Assembly: GCA_905397405.1 (NCBI GenBank)
Contig: CAJPVJ010000270.1
Location: forward strand, 1-29,616
DNA length: 29,616 nt
Reading direction: 5' to 3'
From: Oppiella nova
Taxonomy: Eukaryota > Arthropoda > Arachnida > Sarcoptiformes > Oppiidae
Below the pieces are notes generated by a model, which saw only the letters and a list, made by a program, of their open reading frames with translations, did no database searches and was not told where the DNA came from. A program made the position numbers and the translations under genes. This document shows positions 1-11,294 of the stretch, piece after piece (the first letter of the stretch is position 1; each line of letters begins with the position of its first letter).

Positions 1-2
1 GC

Positions 3-1052
3 GTGGTTTTTGCCAAAGAGTTGAAACAAATTGGTGTCGATTTCTTGGATTGCAGTTCAGGAGGCGTTGTGTTGTCGGCCATTGAACACCCACTCAACAC
101 AAGTCGGACACAGTTGGAGGCGGCGGCACTCATACAGCAGGCGGCGAGCCTCCCAACTGCAGCTGTCGGTCAGATCGTAGACCCAATTGTTGCCGAAAAT
201 ATTCTGCAGCAAAATGAAGCCACACTTGTGATGATAGGTCGGGCCCTCTTAAACAACCCCCACTGGCCTTATGAAGCAGCCGACGCTTTAAAGGCAAACA
301 ATAGCTCATTTAAATTTCCTCTTCAATACGACTGGTGTATCGGATGGACAGGTATATCAAACTGGAGGACAAGTATTTATAAGAAAAGCGATTCAAAGCT
401 AAGCGATAGACTAATTGAGTCGTCGCAGGAAATATACAGTCATTTATTTGGCAGCGATTTCGTGCAGAAGCTCTTACTGTGCGGTCATATGACTGGTCCT
501 CATCGGCTCATTGCCCACAGGAGTCAAAAGCAAACCATTGACTTAATGCCGACATTTCAACAGCTCTTCCAAACAGCTCTTCAATTGACTGAATCGGATG
601 GAGAGAAGCAGTTCTTCAAGATGTCGATCCAGGCCTGGGATATGGGATTCAAACAATATTCGGTAAACTTTGAGCGCATTTTCGGTCAAATTGATGAAAC
701 ATTACTGAATGAATCGGTTTCGGAAATAAACCAAAAGTTTATTAATCATATGACAAATGTGTTGAAGAGCGGTTCAATCATTAAAATACTGACAGTCCTG
801 TTGGCCGGTTGTGTCAAATTGGTTACAATGCATGAGTTTCTACAAAAACAGCCCAAATATATTTCCAATCCTTTTGCAGAATTCCTATTATTTAGAGCTT
901 TAGCTCCAGAAATTGGTATGAATTTTATGAAGGATTTGATTGATGCCAGAAGTGGACAGTTATCACAAGAAGAAGAGTTACAATTGATTGATGTTATGAG
1001 AGAGACAGCCATTTATGAAATGAAATTCCACATGAATTTGTATTCAAATTAG
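3..1052 (+). CDS. Old Yellow Enzyme-type FMN oxidoreductase, 3' part, with a Bcl-2-like helical C-terminal extension (5' partial)
   Basis: The frame is open from the window edge, and the Met at 3 is probably internal because the fold begins mid-barrel. Residues 1-113 match the end of the NADH:flavin oxidoreductase TIM barrel (YqjM/OYE family, NAD(P)H-dependent reduction of activated alkenes). The strand GVDFLDCSSGG, the segment PTAAVGQIVDP and the FMN-phosphate loop MIGRALLNNPHWPYEAA are visible. PLQYDWCIGW corresponds to the usual C-terminal QYxxGW end. The catalytic residues would lie upstream of the window. The frame then continues for about 230 residues without a stop or internal start before GHM. 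This tail is predicted helical. Residues around 205-225 (SIQAWDMGFKQYSVNFERIF) look like a BH3 helix, and around 250-272 (VLKSGSIIKILTVLLAGCVK) a BH1 helix, in Bok-like order and spacing, but NWGR is absent and no C-terminal membrane anchor is seen. The oxidoreductase call is firm; the Bcl-2 assignment is tentative. A possible donor, ACAG|GTATAT at 351/352, could separate the two parts. Confidence 0.85.
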   Translation: MVFAKELKQIGVDFLDCSSGGVVLSAIEHPLNTSRTQLEAAALIQQAASLPTAAVGQIVDPIVAENILQQNEATLVMIGRALLNNPHWPYEAADALKANNSSFKFPLQYDWCIGWTGISNWRTSIYKKSDSKLSDRLIESSQEIYSHLFGSDFVQKLLLCGHMTGPHRLIAHRSQKQTIDLMPTFQQLFQTALQLTESDGEKQFFKMSIQAWDMGFKQYSVNFERIFGQIDETLLNESVSEINQKFINHMTNVLKSGSIIKILTVLLAGCVKLVTMHEFLQKQPKYISNPFAEFLLFRALAPEIGMNFMKDLIDARSGQLSQEEELQLIDVMRETAIYEMKFHMNLYSN

Positions 1053-1285
1053 CACTTATTTGTTTAAAAAGATTTCTACACAAATTTTATTAATATTCAA
1101 ATAGGTTATATCGTATGTTATATTAATATTTAAACACTAAATTATTTATAGATTGTTAACACGATTCTTAATAAGGATATGTCTAAATGATATCTTGATT
1201 TAACATAGAAATTTTGTTTCTTTATAACTTTACTTAAGAATTAATTGTATCTTGATATGACATTAAATTGATTTTTAATTTACTG

Positions 1286-1295
1286 AATAAATAAA
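1286..1295 (+). terminator. Poly(A) signals of the oxidoreductase gene
   Basis: Two overlapping AATAAA hexamers lie about 235 bases after the TAG stop at 1050-1052, in AT-rich 3' UTR-like sequence. They are the first canonical hexamers downstream of the stop on this strand. Position fits a 3' end, but the cleavage site cannot be seen. Confidence 0.5.
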
Positions 1296-1377
1296 CTGAA
1301 TAATTAATTTTAAAAATATTTACTACAATTATATTTATTTTAGAACATAAAATATAAAATACAAGTAGAGTATACAG

Positions 1378-1504
1378 TACAGTCTTTTTCTAATGTATAG
1401 AAAGTTTAACTAGGTAAGATATGTTTACCCCTGGTGTAACTACTATTAGGTATATTTTGAGTTTTCTACAGTATACAGTACATGTACATTAGCAAAAGAC
1501 TTTA
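1378..1504. mobile_element. Short MITE-like element with terminal inverted repeats and TA flanks
   Basis: The left end TACAGTCTTTTTCTAATGTA (1378-1397) and the reverse complement of the right end (1485-1504) agree at 18 of 20 positions. TA dinucleotides stand at both outer edges, as in Tc1/mariner-type insertions, whose ends often begin CAGT. Just inside the repeats both ends share TAGAAA after a short spacer on the right. The core is about 123 bp and has no coding capacity, so it would be a non-autonomous element. A chance foldback is possible, since no second copy is present in the window. Confidence 0.45.
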
Positions 1505-1552
1505 CAGTAAAGTATTTTCAAATTATGCTAAATTAGAAAAATATATGAAACT

Positions 1553-2229
1553 TTAAACTGTATAAAACTTTTTATACCAGTGTCTGAATCTAACAATTAT
1601 TGTATCATTTTTAGTAAGAATGGGTCGCTTCGGGTGTTTCATATCGGCCCATATATTCGCATCTCTGGTCGCCTAATAAACCATTAAACCATTTGACCAA
1701 AACATTGTCCATTAAAATCAATAATTTATTTATTTATTGTTGTAGCTCTAAATAATGTTACCTGATCAAAATTAGCATTTGCAAATATGAGCAAGAATAT
1801 TCTATTGAAGAGAGAGGGTCGTGCCATAAAACGGGCGCTCAGTATAGTTTGATTGGACGAAATGGGATGAACTGAGCCAACGATTAGCGCCGGACCTATG
1901 AATGCGGATGAGTTGGTTGTGATGGCCTCGAAAGTGGACGGACTGGCGAATACGAGTCTATAGACTCATCAATTTTCTTGTTCCCTATTATCACGAGAAA
2001 CACCGGCCTTTCCATCACTTATACGACCCAACCGTAAGATTGAAGAGAATGAATGAGTTTCACACATATTATGTGTTGACTTCACAGATACCCCAAACAC
2101 CCCAACCATCACACCAAAGATCTTTGCCTCAGCTAACGGTTCACTTAATGGCTGTCCAAAGTCTAACCTAAAACCTACTATACATTCAATTAAGTTAGCC
2201 CTATCTTTAATATTATAGCAATCGTTAAA
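1553..2229 (-). CDS. Candidate 3' exons of an unidentified convergent minus-strand gene
   Basis: This stretch is clearly richer in GC and CpG than its surroundings. On the minus strand one frame is open from 2229 to 1972, and two adjacent stops (1966-1971) are removed if a 60-base intron is spliced from C|GTATAAGT (2024) to GATGAG (1965). The same frame then stays open to CAG|GTAACA at 1762/1761. An 89-base intron ending TTTATTAG (1673) leads in phase to a last exon 1672-1553 ending in TAA. All three pieces join in frame. Representative peptides are DFGQPLSEPLAEAKIFGVMV, NSSAFIGPALIVGSVHPISS and ATRDANIWADMKHPKRP. I recognise no family. The first acceptor has a poor pyrimidine tract, no poly(A) hexamer follows, and plus-strand frames here are also partly open, so this is a model and not a proven gene. 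The upstream exons are not identified. Confidence 0.3.
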
Positions 2230-3423
2230 TTATATTCAGATACCTATAATTAAAACTATATTAATAACTTATTACTAATGAAATTGTTTGCTATCTACAG
2301 TATCTAACATGAAATATCAAAATTTGAAATAAATTTTTTGTTATAAATTGTATGACATATTGATTGAAAAGAAACTCAAATAGTATGTCATCCGTACATT
2401 TGAAATGCAAAACACATTCTCCAATGGATACAAAATTTATACAAAATACATGCAAATCTATTTTGAATTAAGAAATGAAGACTTGAAACCTGCAATTGAG
2501 AGACAGATATCTCAATGCGTTGACAATAATTACAACTTTTCACTTAACAAATGACACAAAATGATCGAATTTTTTCACTTAAAAGTCGCGAAAATATTTT
2601 CCTTTTATTTCATTTCAAGAGATTTTTACACTCAATTGTGTTTAATATATTATATGGAAAAACATATAAAACATTATTTATTATCTGATATTAAAATGAT
2701 TTAATATTTGTATTTCTCTTAAAAGAAAATACTATAAAATATAAGAGATTTAAAGCTATCGCCGAAATTAATGAACTAAAATAACGGCTCTTTTCAACGC
2801 TAAAGAGCTATAAAAATATTTTTGCTGAAACACAAAAAATATCAAAAATTGAATCTAATTTAAAATTTCTTTGAAAACTTTTTGTGTTGAAATATATTTT
2901 GTGTCACAAAAACCTTTAGCGCAAAATAAGATTAAGCTATCGATAAATAATTGACATTTATTGTCAAACCGTATAATAATATTAATTATAAAAACATAAA
3001 TTACTTCACAATTCGTGTACAACAGACTTGAGTTCAAAAGCAATTTGTTGGCCCAATATAACAGTGTATTTCAAAACACAATACACCGAAAAAGACTAAA
3101 ATCAATATTCATTTGAAGTTTTTTGTTGAGCGAAAGTTTTTCCTTTAAAATTATTATCTCATGTAATGAATCGATGATTTCCTCGCGAAATGATGAATCT
3201 CTTTCTTATGTGAAAACTTTTGCCATCAATTTTCGCAAACAAATCAATCATTTGTTTTAAAACCATATATTTTTATATACAGATAGAAATGCACCTGAAT
3301 TTTGGTTCACTAATGCCACGAAAATTGTTTACAACATTTTTAGGCACATTTAGAATATATTATATAAAATATTTTCATCCATATACTGGAGTTCCAGTAA
3401 TCTATTTATTGGTCACTACTATT
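2230..3423. other. AT-rich non-coding stretch
   Basis: There is no convincing ORF, repeat or RNA. The only notable content is short AT palindromes and small minus-strand open frames (2855-3043) with AT-driven composition. Confidence 0.6.
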
Positions 3424-3429
3424 AGATGG

Positions 3430-3450
3430 CGAGAGAAAGGGAGAGAGAAA

Positions 3451-3484
<34 letters not shown>
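3430..3484 (+). repeat. Purine (GA)n microsatellite
   Basis: An imperfect GAGAAAGG-type purine run grades into pure (GA)n from about 3456 to 3483. The plus-strand open frame crossing it (3220-3594) is a by-product of the array. Confidence 0.9.
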
Positions 3485-3487
<3 letters not shown>

Positions 3488-4008
3488 CGAATCAATCATT
3501 TGTTAAAAACGTATACTCTATTAGTAAACATAATCAATATATAACCCCAAACCCAACCCATAAAACCATACGGACTCGAAGCGAGAATTTTTAAGTGAGC
3601 TTTTTCTCACTTCAGTTATCAATTCAATCGAATGGTTAAGAATTTTCACAAAAATAGAGAAATGAAGTCAAGTTTTCTCTCTTTCCATTAATAACAAGTC
3701 CTATGAATATATATGTATTCTTGTATGAAATATTGTGCTCTACTATTAAATAATACATAACAGTATATAATAAGGCGTGTGTTATATGAGTGGCTGTGGT
3801 TGTGATGCACCAGAATATTATTTATGGGTTACAACACTCTCTATATCCGTATTGATTATCATATTTTATTATTTCTAGATAAGAAATATTGCACTAATAC
3901 ACAAGACTTTACAACAATAGCCCATAATACATTAAAAATGAAACCAAAAGCTTAAAATTTAATAATTTTCACCCAGAATTCTTGTACATCTGTATGGTGT
4001 AGAGGCCT

Positions 4009-4251
4009 ATGAATAGGAGCCCAGAGTTTAAGGCGAGTGTATATGATCTGTGGAGTAGTGTTGATCTGCGGAGTCAATACACTTCATATACGGCTTCAAG
4101 TTTTCAAAAATCGATCGACAATTTATTTACTCGACTCCCGGAATATTTTTCCGCTCAACTCATCGCATGGCATCAGTTTTATGACGAGCCCTACAGTCAA
4201 ACCTCCAAAGCCTTTATAAGTCTATCTCTGCGCCATAGGCTCACTGTGTAA
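4009..4251 (+). CDS. Small hypothetical ORF, possibly a terminal exon
   Basis: The 80-codon frame opens with ATG AAT AGG AGC and ends TAA. It is less AT-biased than the flanks and contains mixed hydrophilic and aromatic residues (for example NLFTRLPEYFSAQLIAWHQF), with no low-complexity tract, signal peptide or membrane segment. AG dinucleotides just upstream (TGGTGTAG, ATGAATAG) could serve as acceptors, so it might be an exon and not a complete gene. I do not recognise it. No family motif supports it and no neighbouring exon was found, so chance is a real alternative. Confidence 0.2.
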   Translation: MNRSPEFKASVYDLWSSVDLRSQYTSYTASSFQKSIDNLFTRLPEYFSAQLIAWHQFYDEPYSQTSKAFISLSLRHRLTV

Positions 4252-6994
4252 ATAACTAAAAATCACTTTTGCAATTTGATTTATACGAGTTTACAGTTTA
4301 CGTATTGTATTACATAAGAAATAAAACTTTCTGTGTAAGTTAACCCCGCGAAAAATATTACGGCATTTTACTTTTACAAAAGATATTTAATTCAATTAAT
4401 TCGTTAAACTATTTGTTTATCTCATTTGTAATCCTTTCCTTTTAGTTCAAATAAACAGTGAACTAATTTTTATCATAACTTTTGATGCATTGTATGTTAT
4501 TATCGTAAAATGCATCGAAAAATGTTGTATTTAATCTTAAATATATAAAACAAATGTTAATATATAACATATAAAAAACATAAGAATATTTCTCTTGAAT
4601 GCTAGACTGTATCTAAGCCTTGAATGCAAAGTTTGATAGATGTGTTCAATTTATTTGTTTGAAATGTATTATTATTTGAGCCCAACATCTCTGAATATAT
4701 TTCAACAGACGTTTCCCTTTGCATAATAATCTGCTTTTAATCTTCTTTTTGACAAAACTCTAATCTTTTTCTCTAATGTTATAAAAATATAAAGAGTTTT
4801 CATATTTTCCATTCAATTGTGAATCTTAATTAAAATAAAATAATAATAATATTCTTTATTTGATGTAATTCTTCACTCAAAACATAGCGGCATAACGTGT
4901 GTCGTGTTATACTGTGTTATACTTAAGAAAAGTTTTTATTATATTAATTATTTGGATTTAAATATGCATTTAATTTTCTTAGAAATTCACTCAAACAATG
5001 CACGGGCTTTACGACATAAGAGTATTACTGTTATATTTAGTTTATTAAGACTAGGTTTATATAACACGAAGATTTTCCATTGACTGACAGACTATCGAGA
5101 GCTCATGACTACAAAAGAAATTAGTTTTAATCCCCAAACATAGGGAAATACATTGCGATTAATTGTGTTATTTTGTGAAAAAACACCACAAAATTCAATT
5201 CATAAGAAGACAATTCTTCAGACAGTAATTCAATAGAGAGATACACTTAATAAGACTCACAATAGATATATAAAACATATTGAGTTAAGCGCTCAATGCA
5301 AGTGTAAACTCAATGAACAAAGTAATGAACAACAATACAAATCAATATAATTTTTCATTGAATATGAGTTACTCTTCTTCCCATTGATTGTGTTTGCATT
5401 GAATGCCATTAATACGCGCCAAAAGGTTTGCAAAAAATTGCTCTGAAATTCAATTTGAGTTTTCAGCAAAACAGTAGACAAGTAGACAGAGTAGACGATG
5501 GAGGGAGAGATGAGGAGGAGATGGAGAAAGAGGTGCAAAGAAGAGAAGAGAATTACAAAGTCTTATATCTATTTTCCTTATATATTGTCAGAGATATAAT
5601 ACGGGCTCTTGTATTACATAACACAATATATATCTTTGGCAATGAATTGAATCTCATTACTTAAGTGAAGTATAGAAAAAGTGACCATAGATTCAGTGCT
5701 TTGCTAACATGAGTCCATACTATTCCCCAGATGTATAACAGGTCTCTTTCATCCATTGTCAGCGTCGATACAATCAGTCATTGATTGCAAAAAGTATTTG
5801 CTATTTATTTCTCCTTAAGTTTACTGCTATTCTCTCAAAATACCAATTATTTGTGTATTTATTTTTCTTGTAGACGACAACACAAAGTCTTATTTTCTAA
5901 CCAATCATTGAATTCTAAGTTATTTTTCTATTTTTGATATATATTTCTCTGATTTGATTGTATAAATTGATTTTTAATGAAAATTTCTTATATTTTATTC
6001 TTTAGATTTTTGTCGTTTTTATTAAATTTAATAGTTTTCATGAGAAACGCTAAATGAAATAACAAAACGTAAATTCATTTTATTAAATGAAAAATTCATT
6101 TCTCATAACTAGAGAAAGAAAAGTTTTTATTATTTCAAACAAATAGCGAGAAAAAATGCAAAAATCAATTTCATTTATCAAACATTTCTCTTCAAAATTT
6201 AATTTAGACTCAAATTATTCATAGCTTTCTATATTATATCAGTGTTTGTGATTCAATTCAAACGGCTTTTATATTTCATCTCAAATGCAACCAATTTCGC
6301 CGAACATTAAGTCGAAAAATAGAGAGAAAAATAATACTAAAACTTATTTTTATAACCTATGAGTCCTTATAAAATGTAGAATTTTATTATAAACTAATAT
6401 AAAGTGAAAATATATTACAAAATGAAGAGCAATGAATAGATTAAGGGAATCACTAAATAAGTATTACTTTGAAGTTTTGAATAATTAATGTCCGAAATAG
6501 GTAGTGAATTAAATTTTGAAGCAAAATCTTTAAAAGTGATGCTAAATATATAAATTATATATATGTTTGATGGAGGAATGGATCCGCTGAGAGAGTGATT
6601 ACATATTCATTGTGTAAATATCTGTCGAAAAATGTATTTTCCAATCAATATATGCACTCAAATGTGATGCCACTCTCATTCCGCTAATGTTTAGGTAGTA
6701 TTACATCCACTGTTGAACAGCATCTCCTCTACAGTTTGCTCTCATACCTAACCATATCATGCCTGCCATATACTGTATAAGTTACCAGTACTACATATAT
6801 TACTTTCATGTGCTTTATCTCCTTCTCCTCCTCCTCCCAGTCTTCTCTTACCTACCATTCCCTCATCTATTGATTACTTGAGGCTCTCTTTTCTCCATTC
6901 AATGTGTTCTTCAAATATAGAGATCTTAAAAGACTTTCTTTTATTGCATTAAAGACTACACACAATGTATTGGATAAGAATTTTTGATAAAAAC
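4252..6994. other. AT-rich intergenic or intronic DNA
   Basis: Only short open frames with AT-driven composition occur. A purine-rich run at about 5490-5560 encodes low-complexity Glu/Arg in one frame (5428-5664) and is not convincing. No element ends or structured RNA are evident. Confidence 0.6.
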
Positions 6995-7249
6995 ATTTTA
7001 CAGTAAAAAAGCATTTCTTATATCTTATGAATTGTTTATTACATTTAAAACATATTCGCAACTTTAGGCGCAAACTGTAAGGCATGGGTACATATGCCAT
7101 GAGATTATGTTTTAATTAACAAATTTTACAGTAAAAAAGCATTTCTTATAACTTATGAATTGTTTATTACATTTAAAACATATTCGCAACTTTAGGCGCA
7201 AACTGTAAGGCATGGGTACATATGCCATGAGATTATGTTTTAATTAACA
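6995..7249. repeat. Tandem duplication of a 128-base unit
   Basis: The copies lie at 6995-7122 and 7123-7249 and differ by a single base (TATATCTTA versus TATAACTTA). The unit length equals that of the modules at 16 and 20 kb although the sequence is unrelated. This fits two contigs whose k-length end overlap (k about 127) was concatenated instead of merged, with one heterozygous base. The minus-strand ORF 6867-7100 is an incidental frame across it. Confidence 0.95.
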
Positions 7250-9246
7250 TTTTTCATCGAAAAAATAATTTTCATTTTCCTGAAGGAATTCTTTGTCTCT
7301 CTTCATGAATATAGAGAAACTAAACATAGCGTAGAAATGTTGAGAGAATTGATTTGATTTTGAAAACACGAGAAAATTATATGAAATTATAGCCATAAAG
7401 TAGTTAAACAGAGAGTTACAGTTAATGGGAAAGTCAGGTATGGAAATGTTGTTTTCTGTCAAATAATATTATGCAAACATGTTTAACATTTGGAGTCCAG
7501 TCTATCGCACAGTATTTCCGACATAACACACCGTTTTATTAATTTAATTTAAGGGACTCTATGTAGTGAGCGCTGGGAAGATAGGGATGGAGTGCCAGTA
7601 AATAACAGTATTACTCATTGTATTAAAGGGATGGTAATGGAAATCAAATCCCAATATAAAACACATTTCAAATGTTGAAACAATACTATTTGTGTCGTAA
7701 ACCTATTTTCGCATTTAAATAGCAATTCTGCAAAAGTATTTGATTTTTACTGTTTAGCAAACTTTACTTTGGATTTGTTTTCCTAAGACGTGAAAGAGTT
7801 TCATCTATTTTTTGTAAATTCAACACAAAAAATCAATTTTTCACTAAAGCCTCTCAGATTGCAGGCATAAACTATAGTATCAGTGTATGGGTTGAGTGAA
7901 GTTTTGTTGCAATTTTGATAATGTTTTCTCGTATTTGTTTGGATGATTAAAAATACACTAATCTTTTAGAGATGCTTTCAATCAAAAGGATTGCTTTTGA
8001 TTTATTAGAGACTGCGAGAGAGACACAGCTTTACGGCGACGAAAGCCTTTTCGTCAGAAAACTTAAAATTCAGTTCAAAATTGACTTTTCTTTAGTGTTT
8101 GACTTCAATTGATTCGCTATTAGTTTGGAGAATAGGAAGCAATTGTTTAACAGATTTGTTCCATTGGTTGCACTCTTTTTATTATGATTTTTCAGTCCTC
8201 AGTATTTCAGTCGTATATTTGAAATATCAGTTACAAAGAAATGCTAAAATGTCTCATAAATATAAAGAGATTTCTCTAGGATTTTACTATTTTTCTCATT
8301 CCTTTTGTCTCTATATATTCAGAAATAACAAGAATTATTGGATAATAAACTTCTATTGAATACGGTTTTGCATTCAATTCTAAATATATTTATTCTACAA
8401 AAAAGTTGTCGACTTTTTATATATAAATCTTATTATTCTTTATCCATATTTCTATGTAATATTGAGTGAAATTGAAAATATTCTCTTAAAATGCATTTGT
8501 TTTGGTATTTCCATATAAAAAGAGATTCTTTTCTTATAAGACTAGTGCCATAAAATTGTGCACAAAATATATATATATTACTTAACCGACAATATATGGG
8601 TAGTGTATTCCCCGCTGTCTTTGACTTAATCTAACCTAAAGTCTGTGCGATATTCTCACTTCACATACATTTACTGATTAAGTAAATAATTGAACACTAA
8701 TTTGTTAGACTCTATTCACCATTTTATTAATTAATATATTGTACAGTACTTTACTATATTGAGGTTGAGTTAGTCTTAAAAATCATGAATGCAGTACAGT
8801 ATTGAAACACAATTTGAACGGCGAATCCATATTTTTATTAATGAATGAATGAATAGAAACTAATGAATTGAAAGCATTGAATGAAATTTTTGATTAATAT
8901 TTTAGCTGATGAGACAATAAATTCTCTTTTAATTTAATTTTTGTGTTCCTTATAAATGATTATTAGTTATTCGTTCACATATTTCTGGTGTAATTTAATT
9001 TGCAGAGGATATGGCTTTTTGGGATATGGAGTATGGAGTGTATGGCCTTTGGATTGCCTTATCCTCCAGAAAGTAAAGGGTGTGTAACAGAAACATACGT
9101 TTTGTGATTCGCCTCTCAATTATAATTATATTAACGATTTGAAGAAAAAATGCCAAAATAATAGAAAATTTTTTATTATTAAAACTCTTTTATGGAAATC
9201 ATTATTTTTTGGCTAAAAGTTCATTAATCATACGTTTTATTAGACT

Positions 9247-9250
<4 letters not shown>
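7250..9250. other. AT-rich non-coding stretch
   Basis: No supported gene is present. An ORF at 8099-8359 (+) has AT-driven composition (many Phe, Tyr, Ile, Asn) and no domain. A possible small exon at 9006-9072 is described under findings. Confidence 0.6.

Positions 9251-9288
<38 letters not shown>
9251..9288 (+). repeat. (CT)19 microsatellite
   Basis: A pure CT run of 38 bases. It reads as GA on the minus strand and so could bind GAGA-type factors, but no promoter is apparent nearby. Confidence 0.95.
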
Positions 9289-9293
<5 letters not shown>

Positions 9294-10483
9294 TACATTG
9301 AAAAGTAAATAAGTCTTTCGTTTTGAACAAATATTTAAAGAGTTTGTATTGTTTTTTGCAAAAAATAATTATAAGAGATCAAAGAATCAGCAAAAGTCTC
9401 ATTAAATGAAATAACAGATTATATTAAAACTCAATTTAAGCATTTTTAATGCTTATTATAAATTAATTAATTAGTTTTCACTACTTTTCCATAGTAAGTG
9501 AATTTGTTTTAAATATTCCCTGACAACATACTTACTTTCATTAATACACACTACACACTGATATGCTGCATGCATAACATTGTATCTTTCATTAATAACT
9601 AAAATATTATATTACGGTAGTTTAAAATTTTAAATGCTCTATTTGAACACAGAATATCAGTTATATTGAATAATATATTACCACTCTACTATATAACAAT
9701 ATTGTATTACTGTTATATAGGAATAATTCTATAAAATAAATGTAATTTTTATCTCTCAAAACCCATTTGATGATACAATCAAACTATTACAGTATTTGAA
9801 AGGCTTTAGAAAGAGATCAATAATAGTTTACTGTATTGTGTGAACAATTAGATGTCTATCACATACTTATAAAGTCTTATAAAAGAATATATCATCGGGT
9901 AAATTATTTTATGATTAAGTATCAAAACATATTAACTAAACCTTTATAATCCGACAAAATTTATTAAGTTTCTCCAAAATAACTCACATTTTGGCCACAA
10001 TTTAATGTGGAAAACAAAGAATAGTTCTTAAAATCCACTTAATTTAATGAAAACCTTTTGGTTATTATTTTGTACTTTTGGTTGTGAAAACTTTGAAACA
10101 GAATTTCGCAAAGTTTGATAAAAGTTCGTACGAAATATTGAATGTTATTTTTTAAGAGCAATATATTATATATTGTATATAATAACTCAATTTCATAACA
10201 ATTGATGACAAAATTGACTTAAATTGACATAAAATTGGAAGTTATGAGGAAGTAGTGAATTGTCGTCCCTATTGAACACAAACTTTTTTATTCACTTCTT
10301 CCTCAATAAGTTATGCATTGATATAACGATCTCTTTATCATAATTTTACCACTGATTTGATGCCATATAACAACAGCTCAATCAACATATCAAACGCCTA
10401 TCCATTTACATATGGAAAGTGCAAAACCAATTGAGAAACTTTTTTGAGGCATAAAATATTATTCCTTACAAACAAACAAAAGC

Positions 10484-10486
<3 letters not shown>
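9289..10486. other. AT-rich non-coding stretch with one perfect hairpin
   Basis: No ORF of interest. The only structured feature is the inverted repeat at 9689-9720, listed separately. Confidence 0.6.
9689..9720. repeat. Perfect inverted repeat (10-bp stem)
   Basis: CTATATAACA at 9689-9698 pairs exactly with TGTTATATAG at 9711-9720 around a 12-base loop. No target duplication or longer terminal repeat surrounds it, so it is a local foldback and not a recognisable transposon. Confidence 0.7.

Positions 10487-10518
<32 letters not shown>
10487..10518 (+). repeat. (TC)16 microsatellite
   Basis: A pure dinucleotide run of 32 bases in AT-rich DNA. Confidence 0.95.
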
Positions 10519-10522
<4 letters not shown>

Positions 10523-11243
10523 TTTATTTTGGCTATAATTTCACAAAACTTGAGGATAAGTTATTGACCGATAGTTTATAGTTGCAATTCTTTATATTGG
10601 AGTTCAAAATCATTTTGAATTCATTTTCAGATGTGTTATATAGAGATACATTTGATAAATATCTTATGTCATATAAACTGTGAAATTAACTGTACAGTAT
10701 AATATAATTAATAATGACTCTAATTAGTTTATTAAAATAGATAACATAATAACATTTGATTACAACTAAACATAAATCTCAATGCTATTCCCAAAATACA
10801 CTATAATTTTTAAAAACAAATAAATTTAAACAAAAATACAAAATGTTATTACAAATATACATTATTTTAAGTCTCTTTATTAGCTGTTAACCCAATCGTC
10901 ATTTTTAAGTCAATAAAATACTGTTTAAACTCATTGTATACTTAACTTCAGTAGTAATACAGGTATTATAGAGTTTATTATTTTATGCTAACGTTAGCTT
11001 TATTTTATATTAAACATAATATATCTCTATATCTCTATTAGTGTATATATTGATCGTTTCTAACTCAACATCATTTGCTGCACTTAAGCCATACTTCAAT
11101 TAAGAGTAGCTTTTATCGAAAGGCACACATCGATGGACTAGAAGTCAATCTTTTCAGCAAATCATAAGTAGAATCAAAAAATGTTTTCTTTCAATTGATT
11201 TCTTAATCAATATAACGAAGTCTTCAATGAAGAAATGAGAGAT
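10519..11243. other. AT-rich non-coding stretch
   Basis: I see nothing beyond AT-rich sequence with scattered palindromic TTAATATTAA-like words. Confidence 0.6.
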
Positions 11244-11294
11244 GAGAGAGAGAGAGAGAGGGGGAGAGGGGGAGAGAGAGAGAGAGAGAGAGAG
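11244..11294 (+). repeat. Interrupted (GA)n microsatellite
   Basis: GA repeats are broken by GGGG steps in the middle (GAGGGGGAGAGGGGGAG), a pattern of mutation decay or slippage within the array. Confidence 0.9.

Noticed and set aside
746-1012. A minus-strand ORF of 88 codons
   Set aside because: It is the antisense shadow of the plus-strand coding sequence.
3220-3594. A 124-codon plus-strand ORF
   Set aside because: It is sustained by the GA array, which encodes Arg/Glu repeats. The rest is AT-driven and has no domain.
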